This document shows, one piece after another, positions 22,810 to 34,990 of a stretch of DNA of 64,000 nt (position 1 is the stretch's first letter; each line of letters starts with the position of its first letter). The stretch comes from Branchiostoma floridae. Taxonomy: Eukaryota; Chordata; Leptocardii; Amphioxiformes; Branchiostomatidae. The DNA is taken from assembly GCF_000003815.2 (NCBI RefSeq), contig NC_049986.1, positions 1,464,544 through 1,528,543 of the forward strand. The letters are read 5' to 3'. A program made the position numbers and the translations under genes. The notes under the pieces were generated by a model, which worked only from the letters and a program-made list of their open reading frames with translations, did not search any database and was not told the origin of the DNA.

Positions 22810-25800
22810 TCATATAATTGATTAAAAAAAACTTTCTTAGCTCCTTGTCTAGAAAAACATTTTTTTATCTACAAGTAATCATGTTCTCCAAGAAAGGCTG
22901 GAATTTTCTAGTGTGGTAGCAGTTATTGTGTTTAGCTTAACCTAGGCTTTTAACAGCGTACAAAGGGGATGGTGTTTTTTTTCAAATTCAAATTTATTCA
23001 CCGTTAACTATGAATAACGAACAACGCGGCATAGAATTTCTAATTAGCAGCTCCCAGAAGAGGTTCAAGTGTGTCATGTGATGAGACGTTATCCAATGAC
23101 AGACAAGAGTGGGCTTTTTAAACCTAACGAATATGCCAGAATTCATAGAAGAAACCAGTTTGCAGGGCGTCTGTTTTGGGACAAGTCAGGAAGGAGCCTT
23201 GGACCCGTTTCAACACGGATTATCGGCGTGGTCTTGCCGCATATGGATTCCAACGGAACTACAAGACGGAACGAATACTAGGACACTCACGGCTTGTCAG
23301 AAACGGAGTATGCTGGAGAGACTTCAACGGGGCACAACTCAGGGTGAATTCAAGACTGTGTCGTCTTGACCAGCATCAGCTGGCGGAGCCTACATGGAAA
23401 GCACGGCCATAACGAAACAGTGCCCATCCTCGGGAATCTCAGCGGATTTTTCTAGTGTGATGACAAGATGGAACTAAATGGTGCTTGAAATGACGTCTTT
23501 CCAGACGTATCGCCCGACACTGGACTCCAAATTGTGGACTTGAATGTAGCGGAGATTCGTGGATACTGTACACCGATTGTTCCCTCGGTCGACCAAATCC
23601 ACAATAAAAATTAAAAGATAGTTAAGACGAAGAAGCCTCAGGTACCTAGTAGGTATGATTATAACCAAATGAGACACGCATACCCAATGCACATGGTGCG
23701 GAAAGTTAAGCCACACAAAACACATAAAACCAACCTAAATATGCGGAAAGGTTTAAACTTACGCCGCCTTTACTAAAAATAAACGCGCAACTATAGTCCA
23801 AGAAAAGATCACGGAAAGCGTTCGGATAGGTACGTTTCCGCACATCTTTACGTACCTTTCAGGCTGTGTGAACGACACATAAACGTGGGGGAAATCGTTA
23901 CGGAAATCGAGTGTAAAGGTGGTCAAAAGATCACGGAAAAGTCTTAAGAAACGCACGCTTTCCGCCCGTATTGGGTATGGAAATACTGTTATTAACGACG
24001 CCTTTAAGCGTCTAATAGTTGCGGAAAGGCACGTAAATAAGTGCAGAACTGTACTTATAAGTGCCAACGTAAAGGTAGCATTAAAGGGAATCTTTACGTT
24101 TACGGAAAGAAGTCGTTAAGTTGTGGAAAGGGTGCAGAAACGTCGCGTTTACGTTGAGTTTAAGCTTGCTTAAATACCAGATTTCGTGCTGTGCGCGAAC
24201 TCAAAACAAAACCAGCGCGGACATTTTCCTTCTGTCCTCTACTTGCGCCGCATATGCCCTAACAGTGTGGTAATTGTGAAATATATGAGGTACTTGCTAC
24301 TTGCAAGACACATATCTATCCATTTTATGTATTGTACAACACCACAATAGAAATGTAGTATCCAGAGGAATCAATGACAGTTGATCACACCAGCACACCA
24401 GCACTGTCAAAGTCAAAAGTCTGTTCTGTCCGTTAGTAGAGTTCTGTCCCTTCCACTGTAACCAGTAAGTGGTTTCCGACTGGCGGTTCCTAGAGGCGCC
24501 CTGATTCAGTATGTGACTATATAGTACAGTACTATAAATGCAATTAAATTCGCGGGATGGCGCTACTGAGAACATAAAATCATCACGATCACTCCATTTT
24601 CCCGTTAACGCAACGCGAAATTAAACCCATATGCCCTACGAACTTGAATGCATTTATAGTATCATAGATATGGGTTCGTGGAACTCTACATGTTCGTACA
24701 ATATCATTGGAAGCGCTGACAAAGCTATTTTACCAGAGGAATCAATACGAAGTGTTATGTTTATATTCATTTAGAGCACCGGAAAGGAATGCTTTTTTGT
24801 ACAATATTATTGCAAATCCTGCCCAAACTATTTTTGCCAGAGGAATGACTACTTGATAAAATGTTTATATGATTTTAGAGCAACAGGAAGATTTTTTGGG
24901 GGAAAATATTATTCCTAACGCTTACAAAACTATTGTCTACCAAGACTTCAAATGGCTTCTTAGTGTTATGACGATGAAGGTTAGACATCCTGGTAATACG
25001 ATAAGCCAAATAGCAGTAGCTCAAGTGACTGAATACAATCTTGGATTTTTCAATAGGAGATAAGGATAAGATAAAAATAAAGGCGAAGTTAATGCAAATG
25101 AGTCAATTAGCTGATGTTGTTTTTGTTACAGGAGGTAACGTTTTCTCTCGGGCCTGGGAGGAGCCACTCATTTGCATCTTGACCCTGTCTTACCCTTGTC
25201 TTCTATTGAAAATTGCTGTGTTGTGTCTTGACGTGCGATGTTGTGTTGTGTTGTACATATGTCGTGTCGTGTTGTACCTATGTCGCGTTATGTCGTGTCG
25301 TGTCGTACGTATGTAGTGTTGTGTCGTATTTCAAATTGTGTAGTGTACAGTTATACATGTGTTGTGTTGTACATATGTCGTTTTGTGTCGTGTTGTACAT
25401 AAGTCGTGTTGTGTCGTATTATGTTGTACATGTGTAGTGTTGTACATGGGTCATGTTGTTTTGTTTTGTATTGTTTTGTGTTGGTCATGTCTTGTGTGGT
25501 GTCGTATTGAGTCGCGAGGTGTTGTGCTATGTTGTGTGGTGTTGTGTCGCAATACAATTGCATGCAAACCATACAAGTTCTGTGGGTAGGAAAAAGATAA
25601 CGTTTGACATCAAAGACAACTTCACATAAAGGACACTATCTTATTGAGAAAACGTAGTTGCGGTAAATAAAAAAAACTCCAACATCTTACAGCATACCAT
25701 AAAGGTAACCAATAGATAGTAACATCTGTTTTCGAATCTTTTTACGAAGCTAATTCTAAACGCCTTTAATCCATGTCCATAGTGTATTTACAGAAATTAA

Positions 25801-26120
25801 AATGACTAATAAAGGATAATAAAAACTTGTCAATGAGTAATTAGATATATACATAGAAAAACTAATCTAAGTGCGATGGCTATTATGTCCAGTGATGTTT
25901 TGCAATCTTTCTGACACCAGTGAACAACAGCTCTAGATATAATCAAGTACATGGCACATGGCGATAGTAACTACTATGCTGAAATTCGGTTCTATGTAGT
26001 GAGTATACTGCTGAATTAAAACGGTAACTCAAAGGTCACCTTTGTACAGTAAAAATGATCAAGTGGCAAACTTTTTCAAGCTTAAGATCCTTTCCTACTG
26101 TGTAACAATATGCACATGTA
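22810..26120. other. No recognisable gene; GGAAAG-rich and G/T-rich stretches
   Basis: Open frames at 23069-23412 overlap in three phases and look random. From 23740 to 24170 the motif GGAAAG/CTTTCC recurs. From about 25200 to 25560 the plus strand is made largely of TTGTGTCGTG-like words with very little A. I see no exon here. Confidence 0.4.
25205..25560 (+). repeat. Degenerate TGTTGTGTCG/GTTGTACATATG satellite-like stretch
   Basis: About 350 bases with strong strand asymmetry (G/T on plus), built from variants of TGTTGTGTCG and TTGTACATATGTCG. Open frames in it are a by-product of the low A content. Confidence 0.7.
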
Positions 26121-26129
26121 CATGTTATC

Positions 26130-27115
26130 GTCACAGACTTTCACCGATGTGAGTTTGCATATGGGCACGAAGACTACGTGACTGACGAAAGCTTCATTTT
26201 CAATTTTCACACCTGTACGGTTTCTAACCAGTGTGAGCCCGGATGCGTTCCTTTAGATTTCCCAGCTCACGGAACTGCTTCCAGCATGCCTCACATCTGT
26301 ACGGTTTCTCAACGGTGTAAGTCCGCATGTGTCTCTTTAGAGTACCCAGCTGTCTGAACTGTCTGCTGCACACCTGGCACTTGTACGGTGTGAGTCCGCA
26401 TGTGCCTCTTAAAATTTGACAACGTAGTGAACTGTTTGCTGCACTCTTCGCACTTGTATGGTTTTTCACCAGTGTGGGTTCGCATGTGTTCCTTCAAATT
26501 ACACAACCGACTAAACTGTTTGCTGCATGCATCACATGTGTACGGTTTCTCGCCAGTGTGGGTCCGCATGTGTTTCTTTAGATCTGACAGTGCACTAAAC
26601 TGCTTGCTGCACTCCTCACATCTGTACGGGTTTTCCCCTGTGTGAGTCCGTATGTGAGCCTTCAGGTGAGGTGACTGACTGAAGCCTTTGTTGCAATGTT
26701 TACACTTGTACGGTATCTCCCCAGTGTGAGTTCTCATGTGTATTTTCAGGTTACAAAGATTACTGAACTGCTTGCGGCATGTCTCACACTTGTACGGTTT
26801 CTCACCTGTGTGGGTTCTCATATGACTCTTTAGATTTGACAATGTACTGAACTGCTTGCTGCACTCCTCACATCTGTACGGGTTTTCCCCCGTATGAGTC
26901 CGCATGTGAGTCTTCAGCTGAGTTGACTGACTGAAGCCTCTGTTGCAATGTTCACAGTTGTACGGTTTCTCACCGGTATGCGTTCGCAGATGCCGGCTGA
27001 GCTTACTTTTGCGGCGAAACTCCTTTTCACAATAGCTGCACTTGTGGGTACGGGGAAAACCTTGTCCATCCTCCTCCGCAACTTGTTTCAGGTGAGGTAC
27101 GAGTTTCGATGCCAT
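26130..27115 (-). pseudogene. C2H2 zinc-finger protein with decaying 3' end
   Basis: The minus-strand coding exon follows a good acceptor (TTCTTGCAG, boundary near 27134) and starts at the Met at 27115 ([10 protein letters not shown]). Eight intact C2H2 fingers follow in frame with TGEKPY-type linkers, which predicts a nuclear DNA-binding protein. In the linker after finger 8, about 11 bases are missing near 26388, so the frame shifts and stops at 26309. Fingers 9 and 10 survive in the other frame. Finger 10 has lost its first zinc His (KERIRAH), the next linker has TAG in place of the Glu codon (about 26230), and finger 11 has further stops. An eight-finger protein with a short aberrant tail could still be made, so gene or pseudogene is open. 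There is no KRAB, BTB or SCAN domain in this exon. Confidence 0.8.
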
Positions 27116-27199
27116 ATTAGTCAAACTCCAGATCCTGCAAGAATTATTACAAAAGAACCAACTAATCAAAACGATGCGGCAGGTTTTAGCTTTGCCTAA

Positions 27200-27930
27200 G
27201 CTACCTGCATGCCTGAAATAATGGTAATCTATCGTTCCGTTCTGCGGTTACCTTCTTTGGAGTGTCGACAAAATGCCCCTGCAGTTCCGCAATTAAATGT
27301 TAGGGGGCCAAAAACTTTCTCCACTTTGTTACGACGCTAAAAGCTATCTACCACACAAATGTCAAGACCATAGCATGTCCGGGATAACAGATACATTTGA
27401 AAAAAAAAAACTATGATAGATTATTCTAATTCATTATGCAAATGTATTCCTATTTTGCATAATTAGTATTTCGTTTTATACAGCATTGTCTAAGGAACAT
27501 ACACACCAAAAGACATGAATATTCGTTGTTCCTTTTTTGAGTAATCTACTTCAAAAGTTTTTGACAAAAATGCCCCTGCTATCCCAAAACTAGTCGCTAG
27601 AGGGCCCAAACTTAAGTCATTAATTCCTGAGCACAAGCGCTATCTAAAACTTAAAATTCGTAACCAGAGCTTATGCAGAGCATGGTATAGCCATACCGGA
27701 AGTTGCGCTGCAATACCAAGGGAAGCCGCCAGGGGGCCCAAAATCGATCTTTCTAGCTTTCATCACACTTTACCAACACACCAAGTATGAAACCAATCCA
27801 AAGAGCCGTTCTTGAGTTATCATGTTCACGGACACACACACACACACACACAAACACAGGTGAAAATATAAGATCAATGACATTTCATGGAGGTAAATAT
27901 AACCTCCATGACATTTCATGGAGGTAATAA
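27200..27930. repeat. Interspersed repeat, 'CTAAGCTACCTGCAT' family, copy 1
   Basis: Shares with 30985-31693 the blocks GCCTAAGCTACCTGCAT, GCTAAAAGCTATCTACCAC and CAAAAATGCCCCTGCTAT. Both end with a CA-repeat followed by CCTCCATGACATTTCATGGA. No protein is encoded. A related ending at 47805-47900 marks a more diverged member. Confidence 0.7.
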
Positions 27931-29120
27931 TTCACAACGGGCATTTGTTCAACTTAAGCAAGAATGTTAGCATAGACCCTACCTTGTTTTTGGTACGCGG
28001 CACTCACACAATAAGACAATAACAGTTTCCTTCTTTTTTTATGAAACCACCGTCCGGACATCGACATTCAAAAACATACCTAGGCCTACCAGTAGTCGTA
28101 AATTGACTCGGTTTAATGATGTGTGACCAAACGTCCGAAGGTAAATCTCTGTTTTGGATATTGTTTACCTCGATGTGTTTGTCTAACCTTCATGTACATG
28201 CCCCTATTTGTCGTTAGATTCTTAGAGTACAATGGACATATGGTCATATTTATAAATACATGTTATTAACTAAAATAATAGTCAGTACAAAATGCACTTA
28301 CCGAGATACGCTAATGCTTAGAAGAACGCACTACAGGATGTTTTCACAGAGACACAGTCACGGCTCCAGGGTCGGTAAAGACTTAAGCTGTGTGGGCAGA
28401 TAAAACCGGTTCGGTAGGATGTAGTAAGGGACAAAAGAATAGTACAATCTTAGATGCGCCGGATTTGCACAAGGTCAGATCAGACAACATGAAAAAAAAC
28501 AATTGGCAAAAGTTTGAATGATTTTCGGTATTTTGTCTAAATAAATGCCATGTAGTATGGTCATACATATTAGAACCTTACACGTTTGTCAAGAAGCTTT
28601 GTGGGTTGTTACCGTAAATATTTAAGCATTTGGCGGGGGCATATATATATATATATATACAAACATGCTCATAGTGGCTTATAAATCTTGATAGCGCAAT
28701 AGTCAATTGCTGTTGTCTTAGAACCAGTCATTAGTTACGTAAACGAAGTCTCACCGCTGTGTCGGTACTGCTGTGGATTGATAAAGCGTTGAATCGTCCT
28801 TGATGTAGGGAAATGACCTTCCTGAAGTCCCCGTCTCGCAATCACGGGTCAGTACTTCAGGTGGTGAAAGGTCAAAGTTGACACGCCTGAGTACCTCAGT
28901 GATGCCACAAATAACCGAATATAGCGCAGTATGAACACAAACGACACTCAGTGACATATACACAGTGAAAACAAGGGTTTAGTACATACATCGATATGGG
29001 AAATCAGACAGCTGAAAAGTAAGAAAAATGACAATTTGGCAAACAACAATACTAATGGACGGAGCCAATAACGTGTTTTTGTTAATTGGCGAAAGTGGAG
29101 TTTGGAAACTTTACTAATCA
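27931..29120. other. No recognisable gene
   Basis: AT-rich DNA with a short TA microsatellite near 28640-28658 and only brief open frames lacking motifs. Confidence 0.4.
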
Positions 29121-29122
29121 AT

Positions 29123-29660
29123 CCTTGTACCTTGTACCTTGGTCCCTTAACCCAGTATTCCCGGGTCGTGGGGACGCTGTATGGTGGCACTGTGAATCAG
29201 GTCCCTGCATCCTGTTCAGTCCTGCGTCAGCGGTAGGGACACTGGAAAGCTCTTTCCCGTCCATTCCTTAATGTTTTCTGCCCATTTTTTTTTCTTTTGC
29301 CGTCCCCTTCTCCTAGCTCCCTTCACAGTTCCTTGAAGGATGACTTTGGACAGTCCGTTTAACCTCATTACGTGTCCATACGACTTCAGTTTCTTCTCTT
29401 CACTACTGTTAAGGGTCTTTCATAGTGACCATATTGGCTTCGAGAGCCAAGTGCAAAGTTTTATAGCTATGCATCTGCTGTAGTCGAAGATGTAGTAATG
29501 AAGCTATACAAATGTCGGCGCCCAAATGTCATGTAGATGTCACAATGTGTGTAATTGTTAAGTTTTTCTTTCAATAAAGCTTTTAAAAAATAGTGACCAT
29601 ATTGCCTTATGTTGTTTTTAACTTCTTCATTTGTAATGTGGTCCAGATAAATTATCCCAA
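29123..29660 (-). mobile_element. RTE-type retrotransposon, C-terminal fragment
   Basis: Minus-strand translation gives DHITNEEVKNNIRQYGH, then, beyond an insert, KKLKSYGHVMRLNGLSK, VILQGTVKGARRRGRQKKKW and AENIKEWTGKSF with a stop at 29216-29218. These line up with the C-terminal 110 residues of the element at 21.3-22.8 kb (HITNEYVREQV, KLQWFGHVTRHN, RRGRQRK). A repeated GTACAAG-type tail near 29123-29145 marks the 3' end. One base is missing just before KKLKSYG, and a 154-bp insertion sits at 29437-29590. The copy is dead. Confidence 0.85.
29437..29590 (+). mobile_element. 154-bp retro-inserted sequence with 14-bp target duplication
   Basis: The insert is bounded by exact copies of TAGTGACCATATTG (29423-29436 and 29591-29604). 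It ends on the plus strand with AATAAAGC followed by TTTTAAAAAA, as expected for a polyadenylated RNA inserted by LINE machinery. It interrupts the RTE fragment, so it is younger. Its source (an mRNA 3' end or a SINE) was not recognised. Confidence 0.8.
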
Positions 29661-30620
29661 TGATTTATTTAATTTTCAATTTCACTAATCAATAGTTAAC
29701 AAGAAATACAATGAAGCGCCATTATGTGCAATATTTTAATGACGAAAGTGAGATGTGGAAAGTGTATTAAAGTGCGCTAGAAAAGCAAACAATACGTAGG
29801 AAAATATGTAGCTAGTATGCTTGCAACAATTAATTCTATACACTAGGGATGTAACAAACCTAAAGTGATTACTACTAACAGCAGGGTACCGGGAACTTGC
29901 AAAACTCCTGAAACGATTTAAGAGAGCCGTGCCCATTCCTAGCTTAGTGACATGCTTTTTCGGACGTGAAATCATTTTTTTACGGACGCACAAACGTATT
30001 TCTTGCTGTAATGTAAAAGAAATAAAAGTATCAAAGGGAGTTGTCCTGAATGTTTCCGTTACTTCTTTACGTTCTCTTAATACCAGCTTGAATTCGTTGG
30101 TAACAAAATGGAGATTATATGACGCAAAAAGTCATTTATAGAAATATTTGAAGTCGCATGTAATGACGAAGCCTTTTGTCAGTATTTCAAGTCGATAAGA
30201 GATAGTATATTCGCCGATAATAAACCTATGTATGGAACGTTAGTGAAACTCAAACACAAAAACAAGGTGACAAGCTAAGAAAGCACCATAGTCAATCGTT
30301 CGTTCTAGCCCCTCAGTAAAAAGAAAAGGCGGATTTAGAAAGCAAACAGCTGGGGCGCTTAATCCATAATTAATTCCTAGTACAAATGTACATGTATTTA
30401 GGTGGTTCGACTGAGCCTCAAGAACAAGAGCTATATACGGACTCTTATTGATTATGTAAATAAGCAGTCAAGTTAAAGTTGCTGTCATCATATGAGCTCT
30501 CAAAGCAGATGTTGGTTGAATGATCATAATTCTTTCTGAGTGACGGACAGGCTTTTCTGGCAGTTCTCTGTCCACCCTAAAGTTTTCAACTGTTAGATTC
30601 AATCATATGAAAATAGAAGC
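29661..30620. other. No recognisable gene
   Basis: AT-rich DNA with short motif-less frames. Confidence 0.4.
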
Positions 30621-30624
30621 AATT

Positions 30625-31693
30625 AACTAGAGTTTGGCGACCTCATACCTCCATGAATATTTAGAGCTTTTGTTAATTTCATGAAACATGATTTATGCAT
30701 GGTGTTGTTCATCATTGAATAACGTACAATTCACATGTCGATTAAAATTCCCAATTCAGATCATTAATCATTACTTTGTTTTGCAATTTTTGCAAAAATT
30801 ATGCAAATAAGTTCCTCATTCGCATATTTCATACCTGCATATGCTCCACCGATAATAATTAACAAGTGTTACATTTATCAAAGTCCAGTTATTGCAAACA
30901 ATTGAATTATACAATTTCCACATTAATTATGCAAATTAAGTCCTCATTTGCATTAAATGCATATCATTATGAATATCTTTGCCTAAGCTACCTGCATACC
31001 TAAAATGCAGGCAATCCATCGTTCCTTTCTGCAGTTATCCTCTTTCGAGTGTCTTGACAAAAACGCAACTGCAATTCTACAATTAAATGTTAGGGAACTG
31101 AAACTTGCTCCACTTTGTCATGACGCTAAAAGCTATCTACCACCCAAATGTAACGACCATATTATGTCCGGGACAAGAGATACATTGAAAAAACTGCTAT
31201 GATAGAATATTCTCATTAATTATGCAAATATACTACTATTTTGCATAATTAGCATCTTATCTTGTGTTGTCTAAGGTACCTACATACCAAAAATCATGAC
31301 AATCCGTTGTTCCCTTCTTGAGTTATCCTCGTCAGAAGTTTTTGACAAAAATGCCCCTGCTATTCCAAAACCAGACGCTAGGGAGCCCAAACTTATGTTA
31401 TTTCTTCCTGAGCACAAGAGCTATCTAATACTCAAAAATCGTGACCATGGCATGTTCAGAACACCGAGATAGCAAAACCGGAAGTTGCGCTGCAGTACCA
31501 AGGGGAGCAGCTAGGAGGCCCAGGATCTAATCATTTAAAGCTTATACCACACCCCACCAACACACCAAGTATGAAACCAATCCACCCAGCCGTTTTTTAG
31601 TTATCTTGTTTACACACAGACACACAGACACACACACAGACACACAGACAAACGCAGGGTAAAATATAACCTCCATGACATTTCATGGAGGTA
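30625..31693. repeat. Interspersed repeat, 'CTAAGCTACCTGCAT' family, copy 2
   Basis: The left end reads GGCGACCTCATACCTCCATGAA. Similar left ends occur near 44640 and 46690. The right end is a CA-rich stretch followed by CCTCCATGACATTTCATGGA. The shared CCTCCATGAAAT in inverse orientation at both ends suggests a non-autonomous DNA element, but class and boundaries are uncertain. Interior blocks match 27200-27930. Confidence 0.6.
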
Positions 31694-31929
31694 CTTAAAT
31701 GGGGTGTTATAGAAGTATTTGCGCAGAGAATTATGGTGTCATTGCAGTATGGGCTGGGGTATTCTGTCCTAGTGGAATCTTTATATGGATCACAAGCGAC
31801 CCATATTAATTTGGTGCAGTACTGCACCACTCCTTTGTGAATAATGCTGCAGTACTGCAACCAATTAATAGGTGTCGCATATGATCCATGTACCGACTAT
31901 AGTTATGTCGAATTGTTACCTTTGCCAGA

Positions 31930-32775
31930 ATGGCTAAGGTAATATTTTCGGTCCGGTTGTGTGTTTTCCCCCTGTTTGTGAACAGCATAACTCGAGAAGA
32001 CTGCGACGGATGCGGCTGATATTTGGTGGGTGGGTAGGGGTCTGGGGAACGAAGGGGGAGTTCGATAATGGGCCCCCTAGCGGCTTGCTAAGGTACTGCA
32101 ACGGACCCTCCATGCTTGATATCTCGCGTTCTGGACATGCTGCGGTCGTGATTTTTGAGCGGTAGGGACCCCATAAAGCAGAGAGTGATTGCTGCGAGTT
32201 TGGGCCCCCTAGCGGCTTTCTTGGAAGTGCAGGCGCCGGTTTACTTGCAAAATTTTGTCCGTTAACGGCATAACTCGAGAAGACTTCGACGGACGCTGAT
32301 GATATTTGGTGGGTGGGTAGGGGTCTGGAAAACGGAGGTCAAGTTCGATGATGGGCCCCCTAGCGGCTTCCCTTGGTACTGCAGCGCAACTTCCGGGTGT
32401 GTTTTCTCATATTCTAAACATGATATGGTCACGAATTTTTGGTGTTAGATAGCTCTTGTGCTCAGGAGTTGGTGACATAAGTTTGGCCCCCCTAGCAGCT
32501 AGTTTAGGGATAGCCGGGGCATTCTTGTCAAAAACTTCTGAAGCATTACAACCCCCAACCTGGTTTGGTAGATTCCACCAAAGCAGCTGTACCTGACAGT
32601 TGACGGCTCCCTGACCCCACATGTCAGTTTCCAGACTGGGCAGACCATACCAACCAGTTAGCAAAATAGGTAGGATTTGTTGGTAAAAGGACTTTTCCAT
32701 AACTCCAGAAGGGAACAACGGATTTTTACCTTTGCCAGAATGGCTAAGGTTATGTTTTGGGCGTGTTTGTGTGTC

Positions 32776-32833
<58 letters not shown>

Positions 32834-33090
32834 CAGCATAACTCAAGAAGCCTTGGATGGATCCTGATGATATTTGGTAGGTGGGTAGGGGTCGGGAAAA
32901 CGAAGGTCAAGTTCGATAATGGGCCCCATAGCGGCTTGCTAAGGTACTGCAGCGGAAACTCAATTTTTTATATCTCGTGTTCTGGCTGTGGTCATGATTT
33001 TTAAATGGTAGATAGCCCTTGGGGCAGAGAGTAAGTGCTGTGAGTTTGGGCCCCCTAGCGGCTTTTTTGGAACTGCAGGCGCCGGTTTCC
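31930..33090 (+). repeat. Tandem-like repeats 'GGGCCCCCTAGCGGC' with GT microsatellite
   Basis: Three related blocks, near 31930, 32260 and 32730, share CAGCATAACTCGAGAAG, GATATTTGGTGGGTGGGTAG, GTTCGATAATGGGCCCC and CTAGCGGCTTGCTAAGG. A (GT)n microsatellite occupies 32777-32831. Short frames across it on both strands are products of the GT/CA repeat. Confidence 0.75.
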
Positions 33091-33109
33091 TTTCAAACTT
33101 TGGACGAGA

Positions 33110-33935
33110 ATAACTCTACAACGTGTTGACGGATCTGCATGATTTTTGGTATGTAGATAGAATGAGTGTTGACTTACATAATGGATACTAATTATGCAAA
33201 TCAACAGCTAATTTGCATACTTAATGAGGAAAGTTTATGAATCCACTGCATTCCATGATAGGACTTTGAAACTTGTCACATATGTAGCTGGGAAGAAGGG
33301 AAATGTCAATAGATATCAATTATGCAAATGATGATCTCATTTGCATAATTAATGAGAAAATATGAAGATGTTGACGGATCATCAGGGTTTTTGGTATGTA
33401 GGTAGCGTAAGTGAAGACATACATAATGAGATACAAATTATGCAAATCAACAGCTAACTTGCATAATTAATGAGGACATTTTATAAATCCACTACATTCC
33501 ATGATAGGATTTTAAAATTGTCACATATGTAGCTGAGAAAGAGAGAAATGGAAATACATATTCATCATGCAAATAATGACGTCATCTGCATAATGAATGA
33601 GAAAATATGAACGTGCTGACGGATCGTCATGATTTTTGGCATGTAAAAAGTAAAAAGCCTAAGTGAAGACTTATATAATGTGATACTTATTATGCAAATT
33701 AACAGCTAATTTGCATAACTGATTAGGAAAAGTTCATAAATCCACAGCATTCCATTATAGTACTTTCAGAGTTGTCACATATGTAACTGAGAAAGAGGGA
33801 AGAGAGTAAGAGGTGTATTAAAAGACTTGAAAAGAGAATAACTCAAGAATGGATCAAAGGATCATCATGATTTTTGGTATGCTGATATCAATTAATTGTA
33901 ACTTGGGATCTAATTTGCATAATCAATGCCGAAAT
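33110..33935. repeat. ~240-bp tandem repeat rich in ATGCAAAT octamers
   Basis: About 3.5 units start near 33124, 33369, 33611 and 33840, each with GACGGATC(A/T)-CATGATTTTTGGTATG. Within them TTATGCAAAT and ATTTGCATAA alternate in both orientations, at least eight times. The octamer ATGCAAAT is the classical POU/Oct site, but here it may just be part of the repeat consensus. Confidence 0.75.
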
Positions 33936-34616
33936 TTTATAAACCAACTCCAAGCATATAATCTTGAAATGAAATGAAATGAGTAACGCATTTGTCTACA
34001 GACATGATTCTACATAACAAACCTGGTTTATTTGGCAAAGGTATGTGTTCGTGGAACTTTAGTTTTTTTGCTTCAGTTTTCACCGTCGTCATCGTCAAGA
34101 AAGAAAGTGTTAAGATGGTTTTATGGCAGTTAAAATAATGGAACTCTTAAGGGAACACGAATTATTCTATATATATATATATATATACATGTATACATTA
34201 TTTGTTTTTTGGGTAAAAAGTGACACCTGGAATAAAATGTGTAGAACACCTGATCACACCTGTACATGTGGGTTACTGTAATTGAATTAGCTGAACTATA
34301 ACATAAGTCAAGCTGCATCTTTGTAAGAGCCTTCGTGAAAAGCGTAAAACAAGAAAACACACAAAGTTTCGATTAAAATATTTTGCTATATTTCACTTCT
34401 CATATATTGCGCCAAATGAGTCACAACATACATGTACATGTGATTGGAAGGCAGTTTCACTAAAATATAAAACCATTTACTTCTCTGAATGACTGAAAGT
34501 GAACTATAAATAACTGTGTAAAAGAATTGAAGTTCACTTTTGGCATACTGAACATGCATACATAGAAAGGTAAGTTGAAGAGTCAAATACTAGTTACATT
34601 TTATGCAAGCTTTGTA

Positions 34617-34619
<3 letters not shown>

Positions 34620-34674
<55 letters not shown>
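34620..34674 (+). repeat. (AC)n microsatellite
   Basis: An uninterrupted AC dinucleotide run of about 54 bases. Confidence 0.97.
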
Positions 34675-34677
<3 letters not shown>

Positions 34678-34814
34678 ACATTTGACAACACAAGTAATCT
34701 GTTAAATACTCAAGTTAAAGGGAACCAATAAACAATTCTAGTCCATACCATGTACATGTAGCTTTGAATAAATGTAATGCGCTTATAAGGCGCAGTTGAG
34801 TCATCAGGCTATTT

Positions 34815-34990
34815 CCTGACCTGACCTGACCTGACCTGACCTGACCTGTACCTGTACCCAGGCGTGTGTGCTCACCCATTGGTCAGCCCATTTGATGATA
34901 TTAGGAAGGTAAGGTCCCGCGGCAGGTGTGCGCTCGCCAATTGGTCAGTCCATTTGATGAGATTAGGAAGGGAAGGTCCCGCGGCAGGTG
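34815..34990 (+). repeat. (CCTGA)n run and 62-bp tandem duplication
   Basis: Six or so CCTGA pentamers end near 34852. Two copies of a ~62-bp unit follow (from about 34868 and 34930), with CATTTGATGA and AAGGTCCCGCGGCAGGTG. Confidence 0.85.

Noticed and set aside
33110-33935. CRISPR-like regular repeats
   Set aside because: Units are ~240 bp without short identical repeats and unique spacers, and the context is an animal genome.
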